A DNA stretch of 64,000 bases from an uncultured Flavobacteriaceae bacterium (lineage in GTDB: Bacteria > Bacteroidota > Bacteroidia > Flavobacteriales > Flavobacteriaceae): positions 1 through 64,000 of the forward strand of contig CAKZOO010000065.1 in the NCBI GenBank assembly GCA_937136455.1. The letters are read 5' to 3'. Positions 16,351-25,875 of this stretch are shown piece after piece; position 1 is the first letter of the stretch, and every line of letters starts with the position of its first letter. The position numbers and the translations under genes are program-made. The notes beneath the pieces are model-generated. The model saw nothing but the letters and a program-made list of their open reading frames with translations. It was not told where the DNA came from and did no database searches.

Positions 16351-19300
16351 TAAAAAATATTGACTTCTTTAAAAGGGGACAAGGTTGCGACATCAAACTG
16401 ATCTCTATAGGTTCTCCAATCTTCTTTGAAAAATCCATTAACCTCACCTAAGGTAATGTTTAATGCACTTTTAGCAAAATTTATTAATCTTAATTCATTG
16501 TCATTAATTCCTGTTTTTCTTGACTGCACATAACTATTTGCTAAATTTAATCGCTGCATCACTGTGACTTCAGGATTCCTAGTAATCCCTTGTCGTTTAT
16601 CTACTTTACCGATAAATTCTGCAACTAAATTATCAATTTTCTTGCTGATTTTCTCACTAGATTCAATAAGATCTTTGTTGGCAGTTTCATCAATTTTCTT
16701 TAGATCTGCAGCTATTTTGTCAGCAATGTTTTTACTCTCAATCAATTGTTTTACTGCATCAGCAGCTTTTTGAATCGAAGATTGTAAGTCTTTAGCGTAG
16801 GTGTAAACTTCTTCTAAATCACTTCTTTTGACTTCAATTCTTGGATCTGATTTTACTTCGATGGAAGTAGCATGCTTCTGATCACCATAGGTGAGCTCTA
16901 TTTTATAAGTTCCAGGCAAGACACTCATGCCTCCGCGCTCTCTGTTGTTCTTGCGAATTGTTCTCGAGGGGTAATCAGCACCTTTTTCATCCATTCTCCA
17001 GTAAATTCTATGGAATCCAGCTTTTTTTGGTTTTTTGTAAGATAGGGTACGAACCAATCGATCTCCATCGTAGAAGTTAAAAAAGATGGAATCCTTTTTT
17101 GATTTTTTAGAATCTGTTACCTCTGATTTAGTGTTTTCCTCTTTTTTGTCAGCTACCTTTTCTTTGATCTCAGAAGGGTTGAGGTAATAGGTAATCATAG
17201 CTCCCGATCTCTTATTTTCTCCCTGATACATTGCATCAGCACCGAATCGACTTCCAGTTGGTTGTTGATAAGCAGCTTGATAGGCTGTAGGTGGTTCAAA
17301 TAAAGCGACTTCTTGCTTTAGGATCTCTGCGTTTTTAGCAACAGCTCTAAGAGGTCTGATGTCGTCTAAAACCCAAGCAGCTCTACCAAAGGTTCCAATA
17401 ACCAAGTCTTGTTCTCTTGGGTGAATCATTAAATCCTTTGTAGATACCGTAGGAAACTCATGGGTCCATTTGCTCCAGTCTTCTCCTGCATTAATTGATA
17501 CATACAAGCCATCATCTGTTCCCAAGAACATTAAATTTGGATTCTCTGAATCTTCGAGTATGGCGAGCGCATAACTTTGAACATCATTTGAATCAACAAT
17601 GCGTTTCCAGGTCTTACCATAGTTAGTAGTGCGGTATACATAAGGTTCATAATTAAACCTTCTGTAGTCGTTAGCCACTAAGAGTGCTTCGCCTTTGTTG
17701 TTATGAGAAGCTTTGATCTGAGGAATCCAACTTCCTTCTGGTAGTCCCTTAATGTTTTTGGTCACATCAATCCAGTTGGTTCCACCATCGATGGTATAGT
17801 GGACTTTTCCGTCGTCAGATCCACTCCAAAGCATGTCTTTTTCTACTGGTGAAGGTTCGATCACAATGACCGTAGTGTGATTTTCGGCTCCAGTAGCATC
17901 CATGGTGAGTCCACCGCTTTCACTTTGTTTTTGTTTTTGAGGATCATTGGTGGTTAAATCAGGAGAGATAATCTTCCAATTGAGTCCTTTGTCGGTACTC
18001 TTGTGAACATACTGAGATCCAAAATATACGGTACTCGAATCAAATGGATCTTGAGCAATCGCAGCATTCCAGTTAAATCTGAGCTTTGTGTTTTCATCTT
18101 CAGGAGTCGGTCTAACAGAATAGTTGTTTCCAGTTTTCCAATCGTATCTCGAAACGTATCCTTGTTGACTCATCGAATATCCGTATTGTGAGTTTTCTAG
18201 ATCTGGAACGACATCAAAACCATCACCAAAGGAGATTTCTTGCCAATAACTGTTTCTAATTCCCTGGTCTTTCCAAACATAAGCAGGCCCTCTCCAAGAA
18301 CCGTTGTCTTGCATACCACCGTAAACATTATATGGATATTCCATGTCGACATTGATATGATAGAATTGTGCAACAGGGATATTTCCTACAAAACGCCAAG
18401 ATTTACCACCATCGCGCGTAATATTCATTCCACCATCATTTCCATCGAACATCAATTTGCCATTTTTAGGATGAATCCACCAAGCGTGATGATCTGGGTG
18501 AACACCATTGTCTACACCATAGGCAGGCATGAGTTCTGTGAAATTCTTTCCACCGTCTTCAGAGACGTTCACATAAGTAAATACCGAATACACACGATTT
18601 TCATTCTGTGGATCTACAAAAATGTCAGAGTAGTAGAAAGGGCGATTTCCTATATCGCTTTTGTTGTTGATCATTTTCCAAGAATGACCACCGTCAAAAG
18701 ATTTGTAGAGTGCATTTTTCTTAGCTTCAACTAATGCATAGATGATGTTGGGATCACTGTTGGCGATTGCGAGTCCAATTCTACCGAGATCTCCTTTTGG
18801 TAAGCCATCCTCAGAGCTCACTTTTTTCCAGTGTTCTCCACCGTCATAAGTAATGTGAATTCCAGATCCTGGTCCTCCTGAATTAAAGAACCAAGGGTCT
18901 CTTTTGTGCTCCCACATCGCTACCACTAATTTGTTGTGATTGCTAGGATCCATCACCATATCAGCAACTCCGGTTTTATTATTTGCAAATAGAATTTGTT
19001 TCCAAGATTTACCACCATCAGTGGTTTTGTAAACACCTCGCTCAGGGTGTTCCCCCCATGGAGATCCAATAGCTCCCACATAAACGGTATTTGAATCCGT
19101 AGGATCTACAATGATTCGATGAATATGTCTTGTTTTTTCTAATCCCATCGATTGCCAAGTTCTACCGCCATCGAGTGACTTATAGACTCCAAAACCACCG
19201 TTGAGACTGTTTCTTGGGTTTCCTTCGCCGGTTCCAACCCAAACAACAGATGGGTTAGATTGATCAATCGCTACTGCTCCTATGGAAGCGGTAAGCTCTT

Positions 19301-19541
19301 TTGTGAAAATTGGCTCCCATTTAATACCTCCAGAAGTTGATTTCCAAAGCCCTCCAGAGGCTGTTCCAGCGTACATGATTTCTGGGTTGTCGTAAACAGC
19401 GTCTAAAGCAGTGACACGACCACTCATTCCAGCGGGTCCAATATTTCTGGGTTTTAGGTCTTGCATGAGCTTCATGTCAAGCGTTTGACCTATTGCAATA
19501 CTACTTAATAAACTAAGGGTGAGAATTAGTAATTTTTTCAT
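16350..19541 (-). CDS. Secreted VPS10/BNR-repeat beta-propeller protein
   Basis: A 1063-aa exported protein (signal MKKLLILTLSLLSSIAIGQ). The first ~740 residues contain many BNR/Asp-box-like turns such as KSTSGGIKWEP, KSLDGGRTWQS, KTTDGGKSWKQ, ITYDGGEHWKK and KSFDGGHSWKM, the hallmark of sortilin/VPS10-type ten-bladed propellers. From ~740 comes a charged linker rich in Lys/Ser/Asp, then a beta-sandwich-like and a helical C-terminal segment. Homologues are common in Bacteroidota and usually called VPS10 or sialidase-like, but no glycosidase catalytic residues are evident. The start overlaps the M1 peptidase stop (TGATG). It may bind peptides or assist the two peptidases; this is inference. 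Confidence 0.85.
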   Translation of the reverse strand: MKKLLILTLSLLSSIAIGQTLDMKLMQDLKPRNIGPAGMSGRVTALDAVYDNPEIMYAGTASGGLWKSTSGGIKWEPIFTKELTASIGAVAIDQSNPSVVWVGTGEGNPRNSLNGGFGVYKSLDGGRTWQSMGLEKTRHIHRIIVDPTDSNTVYVGAIGSPWGEHPERGVYKTTDGGKSWKQILFANNKTGVADMVMDPSNHNKLVVAMWEHKRDPWFFNSGGPGSGIHITYDGGEHWKKVSSEDGLPKGDLGRIGLAIANSDPNIIYALVEAKKNALYKSFDGGHSWKMINNKSDIGNRPFYYSDIFVDPQNENRVYSVFTYVNVSEDGGKNFTELMPAYGVDNGVHPDHHAWWIHPKNGKLMFDGNDGGMNITRDGGKSWRFVGNIPVAQFYHINVDMEYPYNVYGGMQDNGSWRGPAYVWKDQGIRNSYWQEISFGDGFDVVPDLENSQYGYSMSQQGYVSRYDWKTGNNYSVRPTPEDENTKLRFNWNAAIAQDPFDSSTVYFGSQYVHKSTDKGLNWKIISPDLTTNDPQKQKQSESGGLTMDATGAENHTTVIVIEPSPVEKDMLWSGSDDGKVHYTIDGGTNWIDVTKNIKGLPEGSWIPQIKASHNNKGEALLVANDYRRFNYEPYVYRTTNYGKTWKRIVDSNDVQSYALAILEDSENPNLMFLGTDDGLYVSINAGEDWSKWTHEFPTVSTKDLMIHPREQDLVIGTFGRAAWVLDDIRPLRAVAKNAEILKQEVALFEPPTAYQAAYQQPTGSRFGADAMYQGENKRSGAMITYYLNPSEIKEKVADKKEENTKSEVTDSKKSKKDSIFFNFYDGDRLVRTLSYKKPKKAGFHRIYWRMDEKGADYPSRTIRKNNRERGGMSVLPGTYKIELTYGDQKHATSIEVKSDPRIEVKRSDLEEVYTYAKDLQSSIQKAADAVKQLIESKNIADKIAADLKKIDETANKDLIESSEKISKKIDNLVAEFIGKVDKRQGITRNPEVTVMQRLNLANSYVQSRKTGINDNELRLINFAKSALNITLGEVNGFFKEDWRTYRDQFDVATLSPFKEVNIF

Positions 19542-21160
19542 CAGTGTGTGTTTTTGAGGATAATATAGTAATCTTCAACAGTTTTAATTGTTGCTTTTTT
19601 TGAGTTTGTCGGTAATTGATTCCACTTCGTAGAACCTTCTAATCTGATTAGTTTGCCATCGATTTCAAGATCGAATGGCATTTGAAATTGATCGACCACA
19701 TTGCTAAATCGGTAATAGAGGGTTTTCTTTTCTTGTTTGAGTTCTAATTCAGGAATTTGAACGGTTCTTAAGTATTGATCAAAGAAAGAGCTCAAATCAA
19801 TTCCAGAATGCTGACTGATATAGGACTCTATTTGGGCAGTCGTTACGGTCTGATGGTAAAATTCTTCGTTTAAGCCTCGAAGGATGGTTCTCCATTGATC
19901 GTCATTGTCGATCATCGTACGTATCATATGAAGGATGTTTGCTCCTTTGTAATACATATCTCCAGAACCCTCGGAGTTGACGTCATAAGTTCCGATGATT
20001 GGAATGTCATTTTGAATTCGCTTTCGAGTTCCAATCACATATTCTCTTGCGGCTTCTTTTGAAAAGTGGTAATTGAGATAAAGATTTTCACTATATGCTG
20101 TAAAACCCTCATGTATCCACATATCAGCAGCGTCTTTATAAGTGATATTGTTGGCAAACCACTCGTGACCTGCCTCGTGAATGATGATAAAATCAAATTT
20201 TAACCCCCATCCAGTTTCTGATAAATCCCTACCTAAATAGCCATTCTCAAACTTATTTCCGTAGGTGACTGAACTTTGGTGTTCCATTCCCAAATAGGGA
20301 ACCTGAACCAATTTAAAGCCATCTTCGTAAAAGGGGTAGGGTCCAAACCAATGTTCAAATGCCTCGAGCATCATACTGGTTTGTGTAAATTGTTTTTTGG
20401 CCTTTTCTAGATCCTCTTTCAGTACAAAGTAATCCACCTTTAAAGGTCCTTTTTCTCCTTGATAAGTCTCTCCAAAATGAGTATAGTCTCCTATGTTGAC
20501 GTTGACTCCATAATTATTGATGGGATTTTTGACTTCCCATGTATAAGTAGACCAATCACCATTTTCTTCGGTTTTGATGAGCTGTCCATTAGAGACATCC
20601 ATTAAATGACTGGGGGTTGTGACGCTGATGGTCATTTGTTCGGCCTCATCGTACATATGATCCTTACAAGGCCACCATACAGATGCTCCTAAGCCTTGAC
20701 AAGAAGTTGCAATAAATGAATTTCCATTAGAGTCTTCAGACCAAGAAAATCCTCCATCCCAAGGTGCTCTAACAGCAACTTTTGGATTTCCAGAAAAGTA
20801 AACTGTTACAGAATTTTGATCACCGATTGATTGTTCTTTCTCTAGAGTAATATAATGTGCATTTCCGTCGTGTTCTATAGAAAGTTGCTTGCCACTACTT
20901 AAAACAGAATCAATTTGCATCGGTTCTTGTAAATCAATTTGCATGCGTTGATGCTTTGATACTACCGTATAGGAAATGGTGTTACTGCCTTGAATGTGTT
21001 TTTGTTCAGGGTTGACCTTAACTTTTAAATCATAGTCATTTAAATCCCACCAACTACGCTCTGGAGTAATACTTCCTCTGATCGAATCTTGATGTGTAAA
21101 AGTCTGAGCTGTTCCAAATAAACTAAACAGACTCAGGGCTATCAAATTGAATTGCTTCAT
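19541..21160 (-). CDS. M1-family zinc metallopeptidase, exported
   Basis: A 539-aa exported aminopeptidase-like protein (signal ending near residue 19, FGTAQ). It has the N-terminal M1 beta-domain, then the zinc motif H328-E-A-G-H332 with the third ligand E351 in WIHEGFTAY (HExxH-x18-E). The exopeptidase motif normally read GxMEN appears as GMEHQS (291-296), an asparagine replacement seen in some bacterial M1 relatives. The C-terminal ERAP-like domain is short. Start and stop overlap both neighbours by one base, indicating translational coupling. The likely role is trimming extracellular peptides. Confidence 0.92.
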   Translation of the reverse strand: MKQFNLIALSLFSLFGTAQTFTHQDSIRGSITPERSWWDLNDYDLKVKVNPEQKHIQGSNTISYTVVSKHQRMQIDLQEPMQIDSVLSSGKQLSIEHDGNAHYITLEKEQSIGDQNSVTVYFSGNPKVAVRAPWDGGFSWSEDSNGNSFIATSCQGLGASVWWPCKDHMYDEAEQMTISVTTPSHLMDVSNGQLIKTEENGDWSTYTWEVKNPINNYGVNVNIGDYTHFGETYQGEKGPLKVDYFVLKEDLEKAKKQFTQTSMMLEAFEHWFGPYPFYEDGFKLVQVPYLGMEHQSSVTYGNKFENGYLGRDLSETGWGLKFDFIIIHEAGHEWFANNITYKDAADMWIHEGFTAYSENLYLNYHFSKEAAREYVIGTRKRIQNDIPIIGTYDVNSEGSGDMYYKGANILHMIRTMIDNDDQWRTILRGLNEEFYHQTVTTAQIESYISQHSGIDLSSFFDQYLRTVQIPELELKQEKKTLYYRFSNVVDQFQMPFDLEIDGKLIRLEGSTKWNQLPTNSKKATIKTVEDYYIILKNTH

Positions 21161-22488
21161 TATCTGATGATTTTATTAGGGAAGACTACTGGACTCTCAT
21201 GTCCATCTTCACCTACGGCAGCTACTCCAAAGAAATAATTATCGATAACGACTCCTTTTAAAGTGTGTTTGGTTCCCTCTATATAAATAGAATGATCCCA
21301 AGTAGGAGAGGTGGTATCTCTCCAATAGACTTTATAACCTTTAGCTCCATCAACTGCACTCCACTCCAATCGAGCATCTGCTTCGACGATTCCACCAATC
21401 CCAACTGTAGTTGGAGCAGGGGGTGCCCAAGCCAAAGAAGCTAAGTTAATAGCGTTAACAGCCGTTAGTTTGGCAGCATAATCGAAGTTGACATGCTCAA
21501 AGGTATCTCCGTAATTAATTCCGTTTTCCGTTCTGATATCTTGGTGTTGTTGTGTGTAGTTCTCATGTGCTTCCATGATACGAATCCCTGCAAAACCAGC
21601 ATCGTTAAAGGGTCTGTGGTGACCACCACGACCAAAACGATCCAAGCGATAGATCATCATCGGATTCATAGTTGGCATATAGGTTTTAACATTACGGTGA
21701 ACATATCTAGCTAACTGTCTTGAGATTCCATCGACTTCCCCTCCGTAAAAACGTCTTGATTTTCGAGCTTGTTCGGATTCAGTAGGAGGTATAGGTTCAG
21801 AAAAGATTCTAAAATCAACATTACTGATTGTTCCATCGACTCCTTTGATGTTTCCAATCATATCATTGTTGAGAATACCAATGATATCCCATCCTTTTTC
21901 TTTGGCATAGGCTGCAAGTCCTTTTCCTCCATAAAGCCCTTGTTCTTCGCCTGAAAGTCCCACAAAAATAATGGAGTTTTCAAAACTGTATTTGGAGAGT
22001 ACCCGCGCAGCTTCAATGGTCCCAGCCATACCCGACGCATTGTCATTAGCCCCTGGTGAATCAGAGGTGTAATCAGTTGGATCACTTACCCTAGAATCAA
22101 TATCACCACTCATAATCACAAAGCGATTGGGATTTTTCGTCCCTCGTTTAATCGCGACAATATTGACAATATCAACATCTTTAACAATTCTTGCCCCATC
22201 ACCTTTCGGTGTAAAGTTGTGTTGCTCAAAAACCTCTAAACAGTTATTGCAATCCTTAGAAATTCTATTGAATTCTGCTTTGATCCAACGACGAGCTGCA
22301 CCAATTCCTCTCTTTTTAGAGATGGTGTCCGATAAAGTGTGTCTAGTTCCAAAATCAACTAGGGTTTTGACAGTAGATTCGAGTCGATCAGGCGAAACAT
22401 CATTGATGATGTCGTATATTCTCGAATCGGTTTGAGCATAAGAAAGTGCTGTAACTAACAGCGCAATAAATAAAGTAAAGGGTTTCAT
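21160..22488 (-). CDS. M28-family zinc exopeptidase with C-terminal FnIII-like domain
   Basis: A 442-aa exported protein (signal ending ALSYAQ). The M28 core has PGANDNASGMA (D149), SGEEQG (E181/E182) and NNDMIGN (D209). The first ligand motif reads SGDIDSRVSD, where many M28 enzymes have GxHxDS, so D129 would replace the usual histidine. H287, H295 or the HENYTQQHQD region could supply the last ligand. Residues ~350-442 form a fibronectin-III-like domain (ARLEWSAVDGAKGYKVYWRD). It is the first gene of the peptidase operon; a TATTTTTA -7-like element lies just upstream. Confidence 0.87.
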   Translation of the reverse strand: MKPFTLFIALLVTALSYAQTDSRIYDIINDVSPDRLESTVKTLVDFGTRHTLSDTISKKRGIGAARRWIKAEFNRISKDCNNCLEVFEQHNFTPKGDGARIVKDVDIVNIVAIKRGTKNPNRFVIMSGDIDSRVSDPTDYTSDSPGANDNASGMAGTIEAARVLSKYSFENSIIFVGLSGEEQGLYGGKGLAAYAKEKGWDIIGILNNDMIGNIKGVDGTISNVDFRIFSEPIPPTESEQARKSRRFYGGEVDGISRQLARYVHRNVKTYMPTMNPMMIYRLDRFGRGGHHRPFNDAGFAGIRIMEAHENYTQQHQDIRTENGINYGDTFEHVNFDYAAKLTAVNAINLASLAWAPPAPTTVGIGGIVEADARLEWSAVDGAKGYKVYWRDTTSPTWDHSIYIEGTKHTLKGVVIDNYFFGVAAVGEDGHESPVVFPNKIIR

Positions 22489-22548
22489 AGGGTTTAGTTT
22501 GTCATAAAAATAACATTTTAGACTTAAAGGATCATAAATTTTGAAACT

Positions 22549-23973
22549 TTATTGGCTTTTCAAAGTATTTGAATCCGCTAAATCGATTATTTTTTTTAGA
22601 ACCAAGTCGTAATCCGCTTCTTCGGTGAATGCATTCATCGTATTGAGTCGAATGTAGACCTTTTCGTTTAGGATGGTTTGAAGAATGTAAAACTCACCTT
22701 CTTCGAGTAGTGTTTGTCTAATTTCTTTGTTGATCTGATTGAGCTCTTGATTTGTTTTAGTAGCATCGACATATCGAAAGCAGAGAATATTGGTATCTGG
22801 ATCAACTGCTAATTCCAAATTAGGGTGATTTTTGATTTTATCAGCCAACATTCTACAATTGTCATACATTTTGGTAACAAACTCATCAAAGATATCTTCA
22901 GAATAGGCTTTGAGCATCACATACCACTCAATAGCCATCATGTTTTTGGTGCACTCAAAGGTTCTTTTGGCCATATTACTCCAATCTTCTTCCTCGGTTG
23001 CTGTGAGCAGGTAATCAGCCTTTTGCTTAAAGGTGTTGTAGGAGTCAGTTCCATTTTTAAATAGAACGGCCGTGGTAATGGCAGGTAACATCATCATTTT
23101 ATGCCCGTCGATTACAATGGAATCAGCTTTTTCGATTCCTTTTAAATCTCCTTTGTATTTAGTGGAAAATATAGCGGCACCTCCGTGAGCTGCATCCATG
23201 TGATACCAGATGGAATGTTTTTGGCAAAAATCTGCAATAAAGCTGAGATCGTCAATTTTACCAGTGGCAGTTGAAGGAGCATTTCCAACAAATGCCATCA
23301 CTTCGATGCCCTGATCTAATGCTTTTTGATAGTGTTTTTCAACTAGTTCTTCATCAATGGTAAAGTCTTCTTTTGAAGGTAATAAGATAAGGCCTTCTGC
23401 TTCTAATCCCATGATTCTAGCGGTGCGCTCAATCGAGTAGTGGGCCTGTTCACCCACCATGATTCCCAATCGTTTGGCATTTGGATGTCGGTTTAAATAG
23501 GCTGCTTTAGCCGCTAAAAGTGCAGTTAAATTACCCAAGGATCCACCAGAGGTTAAAAAGCCTCTTGAGCTTTTATCATAACCTATTTTATTTGAAAGTA
23601 ATTCACAAACAATACGCTCAATAGCATTGTTGGCCATTCCCATTTCATAGACCGCTGATCCGTTGTTTAAAAACGAACTAACCAGTCCAGCAATAGCACT
23701 AAGAGGAGCAGTTGCTCCAACTTGATGCCCCATATATTTTTTGTGATGGGTTCGTACAGATCGATCTAGAACGTTTTCAAAAAAGTTTTCAGCTGAAGTA
23801 AATTCAAAGTCATTCCAAAATTGATATTCACTTTCTGCATCCTTAAAGGGAATCGCTTTTCCTTTACCATTAATGGCATTTGACAAATGATTGGATAGTA
23901 ATTCAACAGTTGAATTCGCTTGTTTTTTAAAGTCCTCAGCGCTGTATACTTTAGAGAGTTTTGATGAGTTCAT
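22549..23973 (-). CDS. Group II PLP-dependent decarboxylase
   Basis: A 474-aa PLP enzyme of the aromatic-L-amino-acid / glutamate / diaminobutyrate decarboxylase group. H178 (GEQAHYS) stacks the PLP ring, D260 (YHMDAAHGG) contacts the pyridine nitrogen and K292 (IDGHKMM) is the Schiff-base lysine. TSGGSLGNLTAL is the family's phosphate-binding block. The substrate cannot be assigned: sequence features do not separate tyrosine, glutamate and 2,4-diaminobutyrate enzymes. It stands alone between the peptidase operon and the fatty-acid operon terminator. Confidence 0.88.
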   Translation of the reverse strand: MNSSKLSKVYSAEDFKKQANSTVELLSNHLSNAINGKGKAIPFKDAESEYQFWNDFEFTSAENFFENVLDRSVRTHHKKYMGHQVGATAPLSAIAGLVSSFLNNGSAVYEMGMANNAIERIVCELLSNKIGYDKSSRGFLTSGGSLGNLTALLAAKAAYLNRHPNAKRLGIMVGEQAHYSIERTARIMGLEAEGLILLPSKEDFTIDEELVEKHYQKALDQGIEVMAFVGNAPSTATGKIDDLSFIADFCQKHSIWYHMDAAHGGAAIFSTKYKGDLKGIEKADSIVIDGHKMMMLPAITTAVLFKNGTDSYNTFKQKADYLLTATEEEDWSNMAKRTFECTKNMMAIEWYVMLKAYSEDIFDEFVTKMYDNCRMLADKIKNHPNLELAVDPDTNILCFRYVDATKTNQELNQINKEIRQTLLEEGEFYILQTILNEKVYIRLNTMNAFTEEADYDLVLKKIIDLADSNTLKSQ

Positions 23974-24003
23974 TGAAGGGTATTTAGTACAAGCAATTTA
24001 AAT

Positions 24004-24032
24004 AAAAAAAGCTATCCATTGGATAGCTTTTA
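24004..24032 (-). terminator. Terminator of beta-oxidation operon
   Basis: AAAGCTATCC (24008-24017) and GGATAGCTTT (24021-24030) form a perfect 10-bp stem with a 3-base loop. The minus strand continues into seven T residues (24010-24004). Confidence 0.9.
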
Positions 24033-24052
24033 CCTACTAAATTAAATTTCAA

Positions 24053-25864
24053 CTATTGATCAAAAGTATAGCCGTCTTTGGCTTTAATTTCCTCAGCAAT
24101 TAAATTCTTAAGTTCGATGACGTTGGGATAATTAGCGTATTTGGTAAAACGTCTAAGTCCCATCAGTAGCATGCGTTGCATATCTCCATCAGCAAAAGAG
24201 ATGATAGCTTCTTTTCCTTTGGATGCTGCTATTTCTACTGCTTGATAGAGGTAGAGTTTGGACATGGCGATCTCAGCCTTTTGACTGTCTTCTCCAAATC
24301 GTTTAGCGTTTTTCTCAGTTCTGAGGATGGCTGATTCTGCCATATAGATCTCGATCAACATATCAGAAGCAGCTAAGAGCAGTTGTTGGTGTTTTTCGAG
24401 TTCCATTCCAAAAGTTTCAACAGCTTTACCAGCAACCATTAAAAAGGCCTTTTTGAGCTTTTTAATCATGTCTTTTTCTTCGGAAAAGAGTGCTGAGTAA
24501 TCTGGGGTGTCAAAATCAGGAATACCGAGAAGTTCTTCACCTACAGCAGTAGCAGGACCTAGAAGATCTACATGACCTTTCATCGCTTTTTTGAGTAACA
24601 TACCCACGATGAGCATACGGTTGATTTCATTGGTTCCCTCGTAAATTCTAGCAATACGAGCATCTCTATAGGCAGATTCCATCGGTGCATCGGCGCTGAA
24701 TCCCATTCCTCCATAGAGTTGAACTCCTTCATCAGCTGTTTGCTGAGCATCTTCAGAGAGAGCAATCTTTAAGATGGATGCCTCGATAGCGTATTCTTCA
24801 ACTCCTTTGAGCTCTGCTTCTTGATGTGAATTACCTGCTGCTTCTCTAAGGGCTATACGATCTTCAATATTCTTTGAGGCTCTATAGACAGCAGATTCCC
24901 CTACATAGGTATTGGTGGCCATTTGAGCAATCTTTGCTTTAATGGCTCCAAAGTCACCAATTGGAGTTTTAAATTGAAAGCGTTCTTTGGCATAAGAAGT
25001 CGAAAGATTGGTGATTCGTCGCTGTGCTTCGATACAAGCACCAGCAAGTTTAATACGACCAACGTTAAGTGCATTCATGGCTATTTTAAAACCATTGCCT
25101 CTTTCAGAGAGCATATTTTCTACAGATACTTTGGTGTTGTCAAAGAAAACTTGACGAGTAGAAGAGGAGTGAATTCCCATTTTGTGTTCTTCTTCTCCCA
25201 TACTAATACCGTTATTGGAATCATTTTCTACAATAAATCCAGTAATGTTTTTATCGTCTTCAATTCGAGCAAAAACAATAAAGAGATTACAGAATCCCGC
25301 ATTGGAGATCCACATTTTTTGTCCAGTGATTAGATAGTGCTTTCCATCCTCACTGAGAACAGCCTTGGTCTTACCAGAGTTGGCATCCGATCCAGCTGTT
25401 GGTTCGGTTAAGCAATAAGCTCCAAACCACTCTCCACTGGCGAGTTTGGGAACGTATTTTTGTTTTTGTTCTTCAGTTCCATAGAGGGTGATTGGTAGGG
25501 TTCCAATCCCTGTATGTGCTCCAAAAGCAGTACTGAAGGAACCAGTTACACCAGAGATATAATCACAGACAAGCATGGTAGACACAAATCCCATTCCCAT
25601 TCCACCATAGGCTTCTGGTACGGCGATGGATAAGAGTCCCAGTTCACCAGCTTTTTTCATACACTGAAAAGTGAACTCATAATCTTTTTTCTCAAAGCGT
25701 TCCCAATTAGCCCAAAGTTCTCGGTCTACGAATTCCTTGGTACTATCACGCATCATCTTTTGTTCTTCAGAGAGATCCTCCAAAGTAAAAACATCATCGC
25801 ATGAGGTTTCTTTGACAATAAAATGTCCACCTCTTAATAATTCATTTTTTTCTTGAGTTTCCAT
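24053..25864 (-). CDS. Acyl-CoA dehydrogenase, long-chain type
   Basis: FAD enzyme of 603 aa that performs the first oxidation of beta-oxidation. It carries the acyl-CoA dehydrogenase signatures CLTEPTAGSDA and WISNAGF in the N-terminal part and QLYGGMGFS...RDARIARIYEGTNEINR in the C-terminal part. The ~200-residue extension after the core, with helices and charged stretches, resembles very-long-chain enzymes. It is the distal gene of the operon with the thiolase (11 bases apart) and the hydratase/dehydrogenase. Confidence 0.93.
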   Translation of the reverse strand: METQEKNELLRGGHFIVKETSCDDVFTLEDLSEEQKMMRDSTKEFVDRELWANWERFEKKDYEFTFQCMKKAGELGLLSIAVPEAYGGMGMGFVSTMLVCDYISGVTGSFSTAFGAHTGIGTLPITLYGTEEQKQKYVPKLASGEWFGAYCLTEPTAGSDANSGKTKAVLSEDGKHYLITGQKMWISNAGFCNLFIVFARIEDDKNITGFIVENDSNNGISMGEEEHKMGIHSSSTRQVFFDNTKVSVENMLSERGNGFKIAMNALNVGRIKLAGACIEAQRRITNLSTSYAKERFQFKTPIGDFGAIKAKIAQMATNTYVGESAVYRASKNIEDRIALREAAGNSHQEAELKGVEEYAIEASILKIALSEDAQQTADEGVQLYGGMGFSADAPMESAYRDARIARIYEGTNEINRMLIVGMLLKKAMKGHVDLLGPATAVGEELLGIPDFDTPDYSALFSEEKDMIKKLKKAFLMVAGKAVETFGMELEKHQQLLLAASDMLIEIYMAESAILRTEKNAKRFGEDSQKAEIAMSKLYLYQAVEIAASKGKEAIISFADGDMQRMLLMGLRRFTKYANYPNVIELKNLIAEEIKAKDGYTFDQ

Positions 25865-25875
25865 ATGCTCAGTGT

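Noticed and set aside
18240..18734. 164-codon plus-strand frame opposite the VPS10/BNR gene
   Set aside because: Antisense shadow of repeated propeller sequence; no family match and no promoter.
24923..25333. 136-codon plus-strand frame opposite the acyl-CoA dehydrogenase
   Set aside because: Composition and lack of motifs indicate a shadow frame.
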